Assembly: GCF_008327685.1 (NCBI RefSeq)
Contig: NZ_BDDE01000011.1
Location: forward strand, 525,093-589,092
Reading direction: 5' to 3'
Source of the DNA: Actinomadura sp. K4S16
GTDB taxonomy: Bacteria > Actinomycetota > Actinomycetes > Streptosporangiales > Streptosporangiaceae
Length of the DNA: 64,000 nt
Shown: piece after piece, positions 45,998-54,582 of the stretch
Layout of the letters: each line of letters starts with the position of its first letter
Position numbering within the stretch: position 1 is the first letter of the stretch
Notes under the pieces: model-generated
Told to the model about the DNA's origin: nothing
Seen by the model: only the letters and a program-made list of their open reading frames with translations
Databases searched by the model: none
Made by a program: the position numbers and the translations under genes

Positions 45998-46354
45998 GCG
46001 GACCTCCGGCTTCTATCAGCCCGCGGCGGTTCGTCAAGGGGGTTTGACGAATAACACCACGGGTGTTCCACCAGCACGGTAGGTGCCGGTCAGGGTGTGG
46101 TCAACGTTCATCGTCGGCGCGTCGCATGCCCGGACGAACCGGCTTCACATGGGCAAACTGCACACCTTCGCCACCCACGCAGTCCATACCCCGATGGTTC
46201 CCCCGCAAAAACCGCCAGGTCCGGCCCAATGGGCGACCAATCGCCCCATGGCATGAACTCGCCCCCTCCAGAGTGACATTCGCCACAGGCCCGGCGCGGG
46301 ACGCGCTCGACCGGCGCGTCGCGGGCGGGACGGCGGCGGGCTGTGCGGAGGGGG
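45998..46354. other. 357-bp intergenic region with MerR promoter palindromes
   Basis: The left 70 bp hold the Rv1830-like promoter and two palindromes (see 46031-46067). The remaining 280 bp, up to the DUF151 stop, are lower in G+C and show no gene: a 61-codon minus-strand frame (46101-46286) has no ribosome site or family match. Confidence 0.5.
46031..46067. promoter_or_regulatory. Two palindromes at the Rv1830-like promoter
   Basis: TCGTCAA-n6-TTGACGA (46031-46050) overlaps the TTGACG -35 box of the MerR gene. AACACC-ACG-GGTGTT (46053-46067) lies just upstream. Both are exact. They may be sites for this MerR protein or its neighbour. Confidence 0.5.
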
Positions 46355-46825
46355 CTATCCGGCGCGGCCGAAGTCCTCCGGGGAGATCGTGTCGAGGAAC
46401 TCGCGGAACTTCTCGACCTCGTCCTCCTGCTCGTCGGGGATGGCGACGCCGGCCTCCTCCAGGACGTCCTCGCTGGCGAAGATCGTCGCGCCGGTGCGCA
46501 GGGCGAGGGCGATGGAGTCGGAGGGGCGTGCGCTCACCTCGACGCCGTTGGAGAAGATGAGGTCGGCGAAGAAGATCCCTTCGCGGAGCGCGGTGATGTT
46601 GACCGTGCGGAGCTGGACGCTGAGGGCGTCCAGGACGTCGCGGAACAGGTCGTGGGTGAGGGGCCGGGCGGGCAGCACCCCCTGCTGGGCGAAGGCGATC
46701 GCGGTCGCTTCGACCGCCCCGATCCAGATGGGCAGGTAGCGATCGCCCTCCGTCTCCTTCAACAGGACGATCGGCTGATTGGAGGGCATCTCGACCCGGA
46801 CGCCGACGACCTCCATCTGCTTCAC
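46355..46825 (-). CDS. Bifunctional nuclease family protein (DUF151, Rv1829-like)
   Basis: 156 residues. The DUF151 core is EVVGVRVEMPSNQPIVLLKETEGDRYLPIWIGAVEATAIAFAQQ with PLTHDLFRDVLDAL, VNITALREGIFFADLIFSNG and the SARPSDSIALALR motif. The family includes plant bifunctional nucleases; bacterial activity is not established. GGGAG precedes the GTG. It lies between two MerR genes as in M. tuberculosis. Confidence 0.9.
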   Translation of the reverse strand: MKQMEVVGVRVEMPSNQPIVLLKETEGDRYLPIWIGAVEATAIAFAQQGVLPARPLTHDLFRDVLDALSVQLRTVNITALREGIFFADLIFSNGVEVSARPSDSIALALRTGATIFASEDVLEEAGVAIPDEQEDEVEKFREFLDTISPEDFGRAG

Positions 46826-46967
46826 TGCGGCTCCCTGCTGGTTCTCGCTGTCTCGATCACCACGTGCAGCGGATCGATTCCTGACCGAACCATGTAGCCA
46901 ACGTACACCCAGGCTCGGACAGCTCGCGGCGGACGGGGGGCGGGAAAATCGTCCACGGGCCGCGTGC

Positions 46968-47720
46968 TCAGTGGTCGAGGCTCTCGCGCAGCCCCGCGCC
47001 GACCAGCGCGGCGTGCAGCCGCACCGACAGGGCGGCGATCTCCCGCGCGGTCTCGGCGGCCTGCTCGTGCGCGCCGCGGCTGCGGCGGCGCAGCTGCGGC
47101 GCGACCATCTGCTCGATCAGGCCGACCTGCCGGTCGGCGGCGGCCTTGACGGCGCGCAGGTGCCGGACCTCGAAGCCGAACTCGCCGAGCGCGGCGGCCA
47201 CGCGCGCGATGTTCAGCGCCTCGCCCTCGTAGTGCGCGCCGGTCCGGCGGACGAGGCCGTACTCCTCGAGGCGGGCGAGGAGGGCCTCGTCGATCCCGGC
47301 GCCGTCGAGGAGCTGGCGGCGGGTGAGCCGGACGGCCGGGTCAGGGGCGGTGGTGTCGGCGGCCACGAGCGTGCGGGGGCGCCGCCGGTCCGGCTCGGCC
47401 GGACCGGACGGGCCGGTGCGGCGGGCGCCGAGCGGCGGGACGCTCTCGCCGCGGTCGCGCGCCTCCAGGTGCTGCCTGATGACGCGCAGCGGCATGTAGT
47501 GGTCGCGCTGCGCGGTGAGGACGTACCGCAGGCGCTCGACGTCGGCGTCGCTGAACTTGCGGTAGCCGGAGGGGCTGCGCTCCGGCTCGACGAGCCCCTC
47601 GGACTCCAGGAACCGGATCTTGGAGATGGTGATGTCGGGGAACTCGGGCCTGAGCAGCCCGAGGACGTCCCCGATCGTCATCGGGGACCGGGCCGGCTCC
47701 GCGTTCAAGGGCCCTCCCAT
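46968..47720 (-). CDS. MerR family transcriptional regulator (Rv1828-like)
   Basis: 250 residues. The N-terminal MerR HTH is MTIGDVLGLLRPEFPDITISKIRFLESEGLVEPERSPSGYRKFSDADVERLRYVL. A second winged-helix-like region (VRLTRRQLLDGAGIDEALLARLEEYGLVRR) is typical of the Rv1828 type. The ATG at 47720 has no clear ribosome site; a TTG at codon 5 with GGGAGGG upstream is an alternative start. The gene starts 25 bp after the FHA gene stop, so the two are probably one transcript. Confidence 0.88.
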   Translation of the reverse strand: MGGPLNAEPARSPMTIGDVLGLLRPEFPDITISKIRFLESEGLVEPERSPSGYRKFSDADVERLRYVLTAQRDHYMPLRVIRQHLEARDRGESVPPLGARRTGPSGPAEPDRRRPRTLVAADTTAPDPAVRLTRRQLLDGAGIDEALLARLEEYGLVRRTGAHYEGEALNIARVAAALGEFGFEVRHLRAVKAAADRQVGLIEQMVAPQLRRRSRGAHEQAAETAREIAALSVRLHAALVGAGLRESLDH

Positions 47721-47745
47721 CGTCGCCTGGCCTCGCCGCGTTCCG

Positions 47746-48276
47746 TCAGCCGTGGGCCGGGTTGGTGAGGAACACCAGCCGGAACTTGCCGATCTGGACC
47801 TCGTCGCCGCCCGAGAGCCCGGCCTGGTCGATCCGCTGCCGGTTGACGTAGGTGCCGTTGAGGCTGCCGACGTCGCGGACGGAGAACGCGCCGCCCTGGC
47901 GGGCGAACTCGGCGTGGCGGCGGGACACGGTGACGTCGTCCAGGAAGATGTCGCTCTCGGGGTGCCGCCCGGCGGAGGTGCGGTCCTTGTCGAGCAGGAA
48001 GCGGCTGCCGGCGTTGGGGCCGCGCTTCACGACGAGCAGCGCGGTGCCTGGGGGGAGCGCCTCCATCGCCATCTGGTCGGGCCCGACCGGCTCCTCGGCG
48101 CCGGCATCGGTGTCCAGCGCCTCGAACCCTCCGATGGAGATCGTGGACGTGGACTCGCCCGGCGACTCCCGGGGAGGCGGCGGCGCCGAACTCCTCAGCG
48201 GAGTGCCGCAGTTCGAGCAGAAGCGGGCATCATCCGGGTTGGCGTGACCGCACTGCGTGCAGTAGACGCTCGGCAT
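47746..48276 (-). CDS. garA: Zinc-ribbon/FHA domain protein (GarA-like)
   Basis: 176 residues. A zinc ribbon (Cys6, Cys9, Cys20, Cys23) opens the protein, then an STSTISIGG segment that stands where GarA has its phosphorylated Thr, and a C-terminal FHA domain (AGRHPESDIFLDD, VSRRHAEF, VRDVGSLNGTYVN). GarA (Rv1827) binds and inhibits 2-oxoglutarate-using enzymes when unphosphorylated and is switched by PknB/PknG. The zinc ribbon is absent from mycobacterial GarA. The promoter on the minus strand is TTGACC (48461-48456) with TAAGTT (48437-48432). Confidence 0.85.
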   Translation of the reverse strand: MPSVYCTQCGHANPDDARFCSNCGTPLRSSAPPPPRESPGESTSTISIGGFEALDTDAGAEEPVGPDQMAMEALPPGTALLVVKRGPNAGSRFLLDKDRTSAGRHPESDIFLDDVTVSRRHAEFARQGGAFSVRDVGSLNGTYVNRQRIDQAGLSGGDEVQIGKFRLVFLTNPAHG

Positions 48277-48584
48277 CGATCGGCTCGGCCTCCTACCATC
48301 GGCGTGCCGCCCGCGGACTCCCCGCCTTAGCGGGGGTCGCCTGCGCCACGCGCATCCTTCACCCAACCCACGCCGGGGGTCCGCCCCCGGCAACGGTCCA
48401 ACTCACCGCCCGCTCACACGACGGTCGCCGCAACTTACGCGGGTATCACCCGAGGGGTCAACTGGAACGGTGAACCGGCTGCACCAAACTACATTCGCCG
48501 ATGATCGCAGGTCCATGCCGCCGCGCGGGCGGCCGCGATCAGTAGCGCCTGCGGGCGCGCGGTCCACCGTCTCCCCCGTCCCCT
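48277..48584 (-). promoter_or_regulatory. 308-bp promoter and leader region of the FHA gene
   Basis: Contains TTGACC-n18-TAAGTT (48461-48432) on the minus strand and a leader of about 150 nt with two hairpins: GCCGGGGGCGGACCCCCGGC near 48372-48391 and CCCCCGCTAAGGCGGGG near 48322-48338. In M. tuberculosis gcvH sits between the DUF881 and garA genes; no trace of it was seen here. Confidence 0.5.
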
Positions 48585-49421
48585 CTAGGGAGACCGTACC
48601 GCGCCGACGGTCACTTTCGCGCGCCGGCTGATCAGGACGCGCGCCCCGGCCCCCTCCAGCGTGCGGACGAGGCCGCCGGGGATGGTGAGCGCCGTGGTCA
48701 TCGTGTGGGGGTCGCCGATGGCCAGGAACCGGTACGGGGCGGTGAGCAGCCGGCCGTCCACGAGGATGCCGTCGCGGTCGTCCAGGAAGTGGGTGTCGAC
48801 GCCGACGCGCACGTCGCCGACCTGGATGACCTCGGCGCCGGCGTCGCGGAGCTCCTCCATGGCGTCCAGGAGGTTGAGGGCCTTCACGCCGCGGCCGGGG
48901 TCGTCGATCCGGAGCTCGATCCCGGGGCCCTCGGCGGGCAGCGTGCCGGCGAGCAGGCCGTAGGTGGTCGCCCGCTCGCGCGCCTCCTCCAGGGCGGTCC
49001 CGCCCTCGGCGTCCCGCTCCAGCCGGGCCTTCGTCTCCTCCAGGTCGCGCAGGTCGCCCCTCAGCCGCTCGGACCGCTGGCCCAGGTCCCCCAGGATGCC
49101 GACGAGTTCGTCCTGCCGCGCGGTGGCGAACGTGGTGTCGCGCTCGGTCGAGCCCACCTGGGCGGCGACCGCGAACCCCAGCAGGAGGCACAGGAGCCCC
49201 CCGATGAGCTGGCCCGGGCTGACGCGCGGGCGCAGCAGGGCGGCGAGGGCGCGCAGCCCCCCGGGCTCGGGTGGGGCCTGCTGGTCCTCGGGCGGGTGCT
49301 CGTCCTCGGGCGGCTGCTCGTCCTCGGGCGCCTGATCCACCTCGGGAGCCCGCTCGTCCTCGGGGACTCGCTCGTCCTCGGGTGCGGTCCCGTCGCGCCG
49401 CGTGGCCTCGCCCCCGGTCAT
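48585..49421 (-). CDS. DUF881 family protein with acidic N-terminal repeats (Rv1825-like)
   Basis: 278 residues. Residues about 13-50 repeat an acidic (A/P)PEDE-type unit. One membrane helix follows (GQLIGGLLCLLLGFAVAAQV), then a coiled coil (RSERLRGDLRDLEETKARLERDAEGG), and the DUF881 domain (GPGIELRIDDPGRGVKALNLLDAMEELRDAGAEVIQVGDVRV). DUF881 proteins are membrane-bound with an extracytoplasmic domain of unknown function. The ATG overlaps the stop of the small basic protein gene in ATGA. Confidence 0.88.
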   Translation of the reverse strand: MTGGEATRRDGTAPEDERVPEDERAPEVDQAPEDEQPPEDEHPPEDQQAPPEPGGLRALAALLRPRVSPGQLIGGLLCLLLGFAVAAQVGSTERDTTFATARQDELVGILGDLGQRSERLRGDLRDLEETKARLERDAEGGTALEEARERATTYGLLAGTLPAEGPGIELRIDDPGRGVKALNLLDAMEELRDAGAEVIQVGDVRVGVDTHFLDDRDGILVDGRLLTAPYRFLAIGDPHTMTTALTIPGGLVRTLEGAGARVLISRRAKVTVGAVRSP

Positions 49422-49750
49422 GCGCCGAACAGCTTCCGCCGGATGGCCGCCGCGTTGGAGAAGATCCGGATGCCGAGGACGACCACGACGCCGGTGGACA
49501 GCTGCGAGCCGACGCCGAGCTTGTCCCCGAGGAAGACGATCAGCGCGGCGATGACGGTGTTGCTGACGAAGGAGACCGTGAAGACCTTCTCGTCGAAGAT
49601 CCCCTCCAGCCGGGCCCGGACGCCGCCGAACATGGCGTCGAGCGCGGCCACGATCGCGATCGGCAGGTAGGGCTGGAGCCAGAGCGGGACGTCCGGCTGG
49701 ACCAGGAAGCCCAGCGTCACGCCGACCACGAGCCCGATCAGCGCGATCAT
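49418..49750 (-). CDS. Small basic protein, DUF1290 (Rv1824-like)
   Basis: 110 residues, three hydrophobic helices (MIALIGLVVGVTLGFLV, LQPYLPIAIVAALDAMFG, FVSNTVIAALIVFLGDKLG). It belongs to the DUF1290/Sbp family, which lies between DUF881 genes in many Gram-positive genomes and in Bacillus beside ftsAZ. Function unknown. ATGA overlaps on both sides join it with the two DUF881 genes in one operon. Confidence 0.9.
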   Translation of the reverse strand: MIALIGLVVGVTLGFLVQPDVPLWLQPYLPIAIVAALDAMFGGVRARLEGIFDEKVFTVSFVSNTVIAALIVFLGDKLGVGSQLSTGVVVVLGIRIFSNAAAIRRKLFGA

Positions 49751-50709
49751 CTTCGGACCACCCCTCCCCCGCTCACCGGCCGCCCCCGTCGCGGGGGGAC
49801 GGCGTACCGCAGCCGGAACGCGCCCGCGGCGGGCAGCCGCACCCCGTCCGAGCGGCGCGTGTCGTACCTGATCCCGAACCGGTCCCGCAGCGCGGCGAGC
49901 CGCCGGTCGGCGGGCGAGCCGGCGAAGGCCTCCCGCAGCCGCCCGGGATCGCCGAGCGCCGTCACCTCGTAGGGGCCGGCGAGCGGCCGGTAGTCGACCA
50001 TGATCGCCTCGCCGGCGGCGCGGATCGCGGTGGTCGGGGCGAGCCGCCGGCCGTTGACGCCGATGGCCCGCGCGCCGGCCGCCCACAGCCCGTTCACCAG
50101 GACCTGGAGGTCCTGATCATAGACCCGGCCGCCCTCGGCGGCGCGGCCCGGCGCCGCGTGCCCGGCGGGGGCGTCGCGCGGCGCGTCGTCCAGGGTGACG
50201 ACCAGGCCCTCGCCGGCGGCGGGCGCGGCGGCCGCCGCGGCGCCCGCGGCGGCCACCTGCTGCCGGACGCGGCGGCCGGCGGCGCTGCGGGCCAGCGCGG
50301 CGGCCCGGCGGCGCTCGGTGTCGGCCCGGAGCCGGTCGAGCCGGCGCTGGAGGGCGTCGGTCTCGGCGGTGCGGGCGTGGATCTGGTCGATGAGCTCGGA
50401 GCGCCGCTCGGCGGCCACCGGCTCGCTGCGGTGCACCTCGAGGCCGGCGACGGCGGCCAGCGCACCGGTGAGGGCGAGGACGAGCAGGACGCCCGCGCCC
50501 CGGAGCCGCCCCCGCGGCGGCGCGGTCCCGCCGGATGCGGCGCGGCGCGCCGCGGCCTCCGCGTACCCCGGATCGAGGTGCTTTCCGGCGAACAGGTCGG
50601 CCAGCAGCGACATGGAGGCGTCGGGGCGCCGCCATCCGGGCGGCCCGCCCCGGTTCCGCGGCCGCTCGTCCGCGTCGCGGCCGCCGGGCGTGTCCTGTCG
50701 TGCGATCAC
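49747..50709 (-). CDS. DUF881 family protein (Rv1823-like)
   Basis: 320 residues. One membrane helix (GAGVLLVLALTGALAAVAGLEV, about 69-91), a coiled coil (IDQIHARTAETDALQRRLDRLRADTERRR) and a DUF881 domain (GLVVTLDDAPRDAPAGH, DQDLQVLVNGLWAAGARAIGVNGRRLAPTTAIRAAGEAIMVDYRPL). The first 40 residues are Pro/Arg-rich. The GTG start is leaderless-like (CATGAT 8 nt upstream); ATG 50613 is an alternative. It heads the DUF881-DUF1290-DUF881 operon. Confidence 0.86.
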   Translation of the reverse strand: MIARQDTPGGRDADERPRNRGGPPGWRRPDASMSLLADLFAGKHLDPGYAEAAARRAASGGTAPPRGRLRGAGVLLVLALTGALAAVAGLEVHRSEPVAAERRSELIDQIHARTAETDALQRRLDRLRADTERRRAAALARSAAGRRVRQQVAAAGAAAAAAPAAGEGLVVTLDDAPRDAPAGHAAPGRAAEGGRVYDQDLQVLVNGLWAAGARAIGVNGRRLAPTTAIRAAGEAIMVDYRPLAGPYEVTALGDPGRLREAFAGSPADRRLAALRDRFGIRYDTRRSDGVRLPAAGAFRLRYAVPPRRGRPVSGGGVVRR

Positions 50710-50782
50710 CGGCCCATCATGGCAAGGACCTGCAAATCGGCGCCGGGCGCGTCGGCCTTGGCGGGGCGCGGCGTCCCCGGGG

Positions 50783-51436
50783 TCAGGCGGCGGCGGGGCG
50801 CAGGCCGATGTGGACGGCGAGGCCCGCCAGCACCGAGCCCATCACGTACCGCTGGGCGCGCCGCCAGCCGGGCCTGCGCGCGAGGAAGGCGGCGATGGAG
50901 CCGGCGCAGAGCACGATGAGGGCGTTGACCGTGACGGCGATCGTGACCTGGACGGCGCCGAGCAGCAGGATCTGGGCGGCGACGTTCCCGCGCGCGGGGT
51001 CGGCGAACTGCGGCAGCAGCGACACGTACAGGACGGCGATCTTGGGGTTGAGCAGGTTGGTGACCAGCCCCATGGCGAACAGCCGGCGCGGCGGGTCGGC
51101 GGGCAGGTCGGCGGGGGCGAACGCGGTCGTGCCGCCCGGCCGCAGCGCCTGCCACGCCAGCCAGAGCAGGTAGCAGGCCCCGCCGATCTTGATCGCCGCG
51201 TAGAGCGGCGGGACGAGCGCGAACACGGTGGTGAGCCCCGCGGTCGCGGCCGCGACGTAGACGAGGAAGCCCGCGGCGACGCCGCCGAGCGAGATCAGCC
51301 CGGCCCGGCGGCCCTGGGTCACCGACCGCGACACCAGGTAGATCATGTTGGGCCCCGGGGTGAGGACGAGGCCGAGGGCGAAGAGGGCGATGGCCGCGAC
51401 GGCCGCGTACGAGATCATTGCGCTCCAGTCGGTCAA
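50783..51436 (-). CDS. LysE family amino acid exporter
   Basis: 217 residues with six helices. The LysE/RhtB signature is LVLTPGPNMIYLVSRSVTQGRRAGLISLGGVAAGFLVY, with NLLNPKIAVLYVSLLPQF in the centre. These proteins export amino acids or analogues. TTG 51436 (GGAG 4 nt upstream) and ATG 51418 are both possible starts. It diverges from a MocR regulator with 75 bp between start codons, so it is the likely target. Confidence 0.88.
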   Translation of the reverse strand: MTDWSAMISYAAVAAIALFALGLVLTPGPNMIYLVSRSVTQGRRAGLISLGGVAAGFLVYVAAATAGLTTVFALVPPLYAAIKIGGACYLLWLAWQALRPGGTTAFAPADLPADPPRRLFAMGLVTNLLNPKIAVLYVSLLPQFADPARGNVAAQILLLGAVQVTIAVTVNALIVLCAGSIAAFLARRPGWRRAQRYVMGSVLAGLAVHIGLRPAAA

Positions 51437-51468
51437 GGTGCTCCAAGGCTAGGAGTCGGAGTAATCTC

Positions 51469-51501
51469 TAAGCAATAAAAACATTGTGCTCGGTGCAATA
51501 T
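51469..51501. promoter_or_regulatory. Repeats in the LysE/MocR divergent promoter
   Basis: The words GCAAT, ATTGTGC and GTGCAAT occur within 33 bp of a short A+T-rich stretch (AAGCAATAAAAACATTGTGC). CAATAT (51496-51501) may be the MocR -10. MocR proteins usually bind such spaced direct or inverted repeats in a divergent promoter. Confidence 0.4.
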
Positions 51502-51511
51502 GGGGTGGCGC

Positions 51512-52852
51512 ATGGACGACTTCCGGCGGCTCGCGGACGAGCTGGCGGCCGACATCGCGGCGGGGCGGCTGCGCCCGGGCGAGCGGCTGCCGCCGCAGCG
51601 GGCCTTCGCCCGGCGCCGGGGCATCGCGGGCTCCACGGCGAACCGCGTGTACCGGGAGCTGGCCAGGCGCGGTCTCGTGGTCGGCGAGGTCGGGCGCGGG
51701 ACCTTCGTCCGCGCGGGCGAGCGCCCGCCGGGGCCCGCGCTCGCCGAGCCGGCGGCCGCGCGCGTCGACCTGGAGCTGAACTATCCGGTGGTGCCCGAGC
51801 AGACCGCCCTGCTCGCCGCGGGGCTGGAGCGCCTGCGCCGCCCGGACGTCCTCGACGCCGCGCTCGGGCCCGCGGGCGTCGCGGGCACCGGCGCCGCCCG
51901 CGAGGCCGCGGCGGCGCTGCTCGCCACCCCCGGCTGGCGGCCCGCCCCGGACGGGGTCCTGTTCGCGGGGAACGGCCGGCAGGCCATCGCGGGGGCCGTG
52001 GCGGCGCTCGTGCCGGCGGGCGGCCGGCTCGGCGTCGAGGCCCTGACCTATCCGGTGATCAAGGGGATCGCGGCCAGGCTCGGGGTGACGCCGGTCCCGA
52101 TCGCGATGGACGGGCACGGGCTGCGCCCGGACGCGCTCGCCGACGCCCATCGCGCCGCCCCCCTCGGCGCCGTCTACGTCCAGCCGACGCTGCACAACCC
52201 CTGCGGGACGACGATGCCGCCCGAGCGCCGCGCCGAGCTGGCCGGCGCGCTGGAACGGCTCGGCCTCCACGCCGTCGAGGACCGCATCTGGGCGTTCCTG
52301 CCCGGCGGCGGGCCCGAGCCGCTGGCGGCGCACGCGCCGCACCGCACCGTGCTGGTCGACAGCCTCTCCAAGCGCCTCGCCCCCGGCCTGAGCCTCGGCT
52401 TCGCCGTCCCGCCCGCCGCGCTCGCCGGGCGCGTCGCCGCCGCGCTGCGCTCCGGCGCCTGGGGTCCGGCGGGCTTCGCGCTGGAGGCGGCCGCGGGCTG
52501 GATCGCCGACGGGACGGTCGAGACGGTCACCCGCGCCAAGCGCGCCGACGCGGCGGCCCGCCAGCGCATCGCGGCGAGCCGACTGGAGGGCGCGGCCGTC
52601 CGGTCCGACCCCGCCTCGTACTTCTGCTGGTGGGAGCTGCCGCAGCGGTGGCGGGCGGAGACGTTCGTGGCGGCGGCGGCCCGGCGGGGGATCGCCGTGA
52701 CCCCGGCGGCCGCCTTCGTCGTGGGCGGGGGCGCCGCCCCGCGCGCCGTCCGCTTCGGCCTGGCCTCCCCGCCGCCGGACGTCCTCGCGCGCGCCCTGGA
52801 GACCCTCGCCGGGATCGCCGCCGGGGACCCCGACGACGACGCCCCGGACTGA
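51512..52852 (+). CDS. MocR-type regulator: GntR winged helix fused to class I aminotransferase fold
   Basis: 446 residues. The GntR HTH (ELAADIAAGRLRPGERLPPQRAFARRRGIAGSTANRVYRELARRGLVVGEVGRGTFV) occupies residues 8-65. The PLP domain has the lysine in DSLSKRLAPGLSLGF and NPCGTTMPPERR. Such proteins sense amino acids or vitamin B6 through PLP. It diverges from lysE. I start at ATG 51512; ATG 51500 lies within the presumed -10. Confidence 0.88.
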   Translation: MDDFRRLADELAADIAAGRLRPGERLPPQRAFARRRGIAGSTANRVYRELARRGLVVGEVGRGTFVRAGERPPGPALAEPAAARVDLELNYPVVPEQTALLAAGLERLRRPDVLDAALGPAGVAGTGAAREAAAALLATPGWRPAPDGVLFAGNGRQAIAGAVAALVPAGGRLGVEALTYPVIKGIAARLGVTPVPIAMDGHGLRPDALADAHRAAPLGAVYVQPTLHNPCGTTMPPERRAELAGALERLGLHAVEDRIWAFLPGGGPEPLAAHAPHRTVLVDSLSKRLAPGLSLGFAVPPAALAGRVAAALRSGAWGPAGFALEAAAGWIADGTVETVTRAKRADAAARQRIAASRLEGAAVRSDPASYFCWWELPQRWRAETFVAAAARRGIAVTPAAAFVVGGGAAPRAVRFGLASPPPDVLARALETLAGIAAGDPDDDAPD

Positions 52853-52944
52853 CCGGAAACCGCCGCGGCCGGCGCGCTCCGGCGGCTGGACGCGCACCGG
52901 AAGATCGTTCATCGTCGGGGTGGGGCCGCCCGGCGGGAGGACAG

Positions 52945-54537
52945 ATGATCGAGGTCCGCGAGGTGGGGCAGCGCGCGGCCGGGGGGCGGCGGACGCTGCG
53001 GGAGGTGTCGCTGTCGATCGGCGCCGGGGAGCTGGTGGCGATCATCGGCGGCAGCGGTGCGGGCAAGACCACCCTCCTGGACGCCATCGCGGGCGTCCGG
53101 CCGCCCGCCGAGGGCGAGGTCAGCTACGACGGCGGCGGGAGCGCTCCGGCCGCCGGCTCGCTCGGCTACGTCCCGCAGGACGACATCGTGCACCTGGAGA
53201 TGCCGCTGCGGCGCACCCTGCGGTACGCGGCGGGGCTCAGGCTGCCCGCGGGGACGTCCCCGGAGCGGGCCGAGCGCGCCGTGGACGGCGTGCTGGAGGC
53301 GCTGGCGCTGACGGGCCGGGAGGGGCAGCGCGTCGGGTCGCTGAGCGGCGGTGAGCGCAAGCGGGCCAGCATCGCGGTCGAGTTGCTGACGCGGCCGCGC
53401 GTGTTCTTCCTGGACGAGCCCACCTCCGGGCTCGACCCGGCGGCCGCGGCCGACCTGATGCGGCTGCTGCGCGGGCTCGCGGACGCGGGGACGACGGTGG
53501 TGCTCACCACGCACCACCCGCCGGACGTCCTCGTGTGCGACCGGGTGGCCGTCCTCTCCCAGGACGGGCGGCTGGCGTTCTACGGCGGCCCGCGCGAGGC
53601 CCGTGAGCGGTTCCGGGCGGACCGGGTGGAGGACATCTACCTGCACCTGGCCGAGGGGGACGCGCACGACTGGGAGGGGCGGTTCGGCGCGTCCGCTCCG
53701 CCGGCGTCCGGGCCGGGGATCGGCCCGCTGCGGCAGTGGGCGCTGCTCACCCGCCGCAGCCTGGACCTGCTCACCCGCAACCGGCTCACCCTCGCCGTGC
53801 TGATCGGCTCCCCGCTCATGGTGCTGGCGATGTTCGCGGTCCTGTTCCGCCCGGGCGCGTTCGCGCCGGAGTCCCCCAGCCCCGGCGCGACGGTGATGAT
53901 CCTGTTCTGGATCGCGTTCGGCGGGTTCTTCTTCGGCCTGACCTACGGGCTCCTGCAGATCTGCAACGAGCTGCCCGTGCTGCGGAGGGAGCGGCTCACC
54001 GGCCTGAGGGTCGGACCGTACGTGCTGGCGAAGGCCGCCGTCCTGCTGCCGCTGCTGGCCGCGGTGGACGCGCTGATGCTCGGCGTCCTGCGGGCCCTGG
54101 ACAGGCTGCCCGCGATGGGGTGGGGCACCTACGGGGAGCTGTTCGTGACGCTGCTGCTGTGCTCGGTTGCGGCGCTGGCACTGGGTCTGCTCGTGTCGGC
54201 GTCGGTCACCGATCCGGCCCAGGCCACGATGGCCCTGCCGATGCTCTGCTTCCCGCAGGTGCTGTTCGTCGGCGCGATCCTGCCCGTCCCAGTGATGGCG
54301 GCGCCCGGACGATGGCTCAGTTGCGCCATGTCCAACCGCTGGGCGTTCGAGGGGCTCGGGCACAGCCTCGGGGTGGACGGGCTCTGGGCGACGGGCCGCT
54401 CGCCGCTGGGCCCGCCCCTTCTCGCCTCGTACGGCGACACCTTCTCGCGGCCGGTCGCCGTGGACTGGGCGGTGCTGGGCGGGTTCGCCGCGTTGTTCCT
54501 CGCGGGAGCCTGCCTGGTCCTCACCCGCAGGACATAG
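52945..54537 (+). CDS. ABCG-type ABC transporter, ATPase fused to permease
   Basis: 530 residues. The ATPase half (1-240) has Walker A GGSGAGKTT, signature SLSGGERKRASIAVEL, Walker B VFFLDEPTSGLDP and switch His in TTHHPPD. The permease half (about 260-530) has six helices (LAVLIGSPLMVLAMFAVLF, FGGFFFGLTYGLLQICNE). The single-chain order ATPase-permease is that of ABCG half-transporters, which dimerise. The substrate is unknown. GGGAGGACAG precedes the ATG. A terminator hairpin follows at 54583. Confidence 0.92.
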   Translation: MIEVREVGQRAAGGRRTLREVSLSIGAGELVAIIGGSGAGKTTLLDAIAGVRPPAEGEVSYDGGGSAPAAGSLGYVPQDDIVHLEMPLRRTLRYAAGLRLPAGTSPERAERAVDGVLEALALTGREGQRVGSLSGGERKRASIAVELLTRPRVFFLDEPTSGLDPAAAADLMRLLRGLADAGTTVVLTTHHPPDVLVCDRVAVLSQDGRLAFYGGPREARERFRADRVEDIYLHLAEGDAHDWEGRFGASAPPASGPGIGPLRQWALLTRRSLDLLTRNRLTLAVLIGSPLMVLAMFAVLFRPGAFAPESPSPGATVMILFWIAFGGFFFGLTYGLLQICNELPVLRRERLTGLRVGPYVLAKAAVLLPLLAAVDALMLGVLRALDRLPAMGWGTYGELFVTLLLCSVAALALGLLVSASVTDPAQATMALPMLCFPQVLFVGAILPVPVMAAPGRWLSCAMSNRWAFEGLGHSLGVDGLWATGRSPLGPPLLASYGDTFSRPVAVDWAVLGGFAALFLAGACLVLTRRT

Positions 54538-54582
54538 AAACCCTTCTCCGCGGGCCATTTAAGGCCACCCCCGCACCCTTGT

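Noticed and set aside
46101..46286. A 61-codon minus-strand frame in the DUF151/MerR gap
   Set aside because: No ribosome site, no recognisable family, and composition unlike its neighbours.
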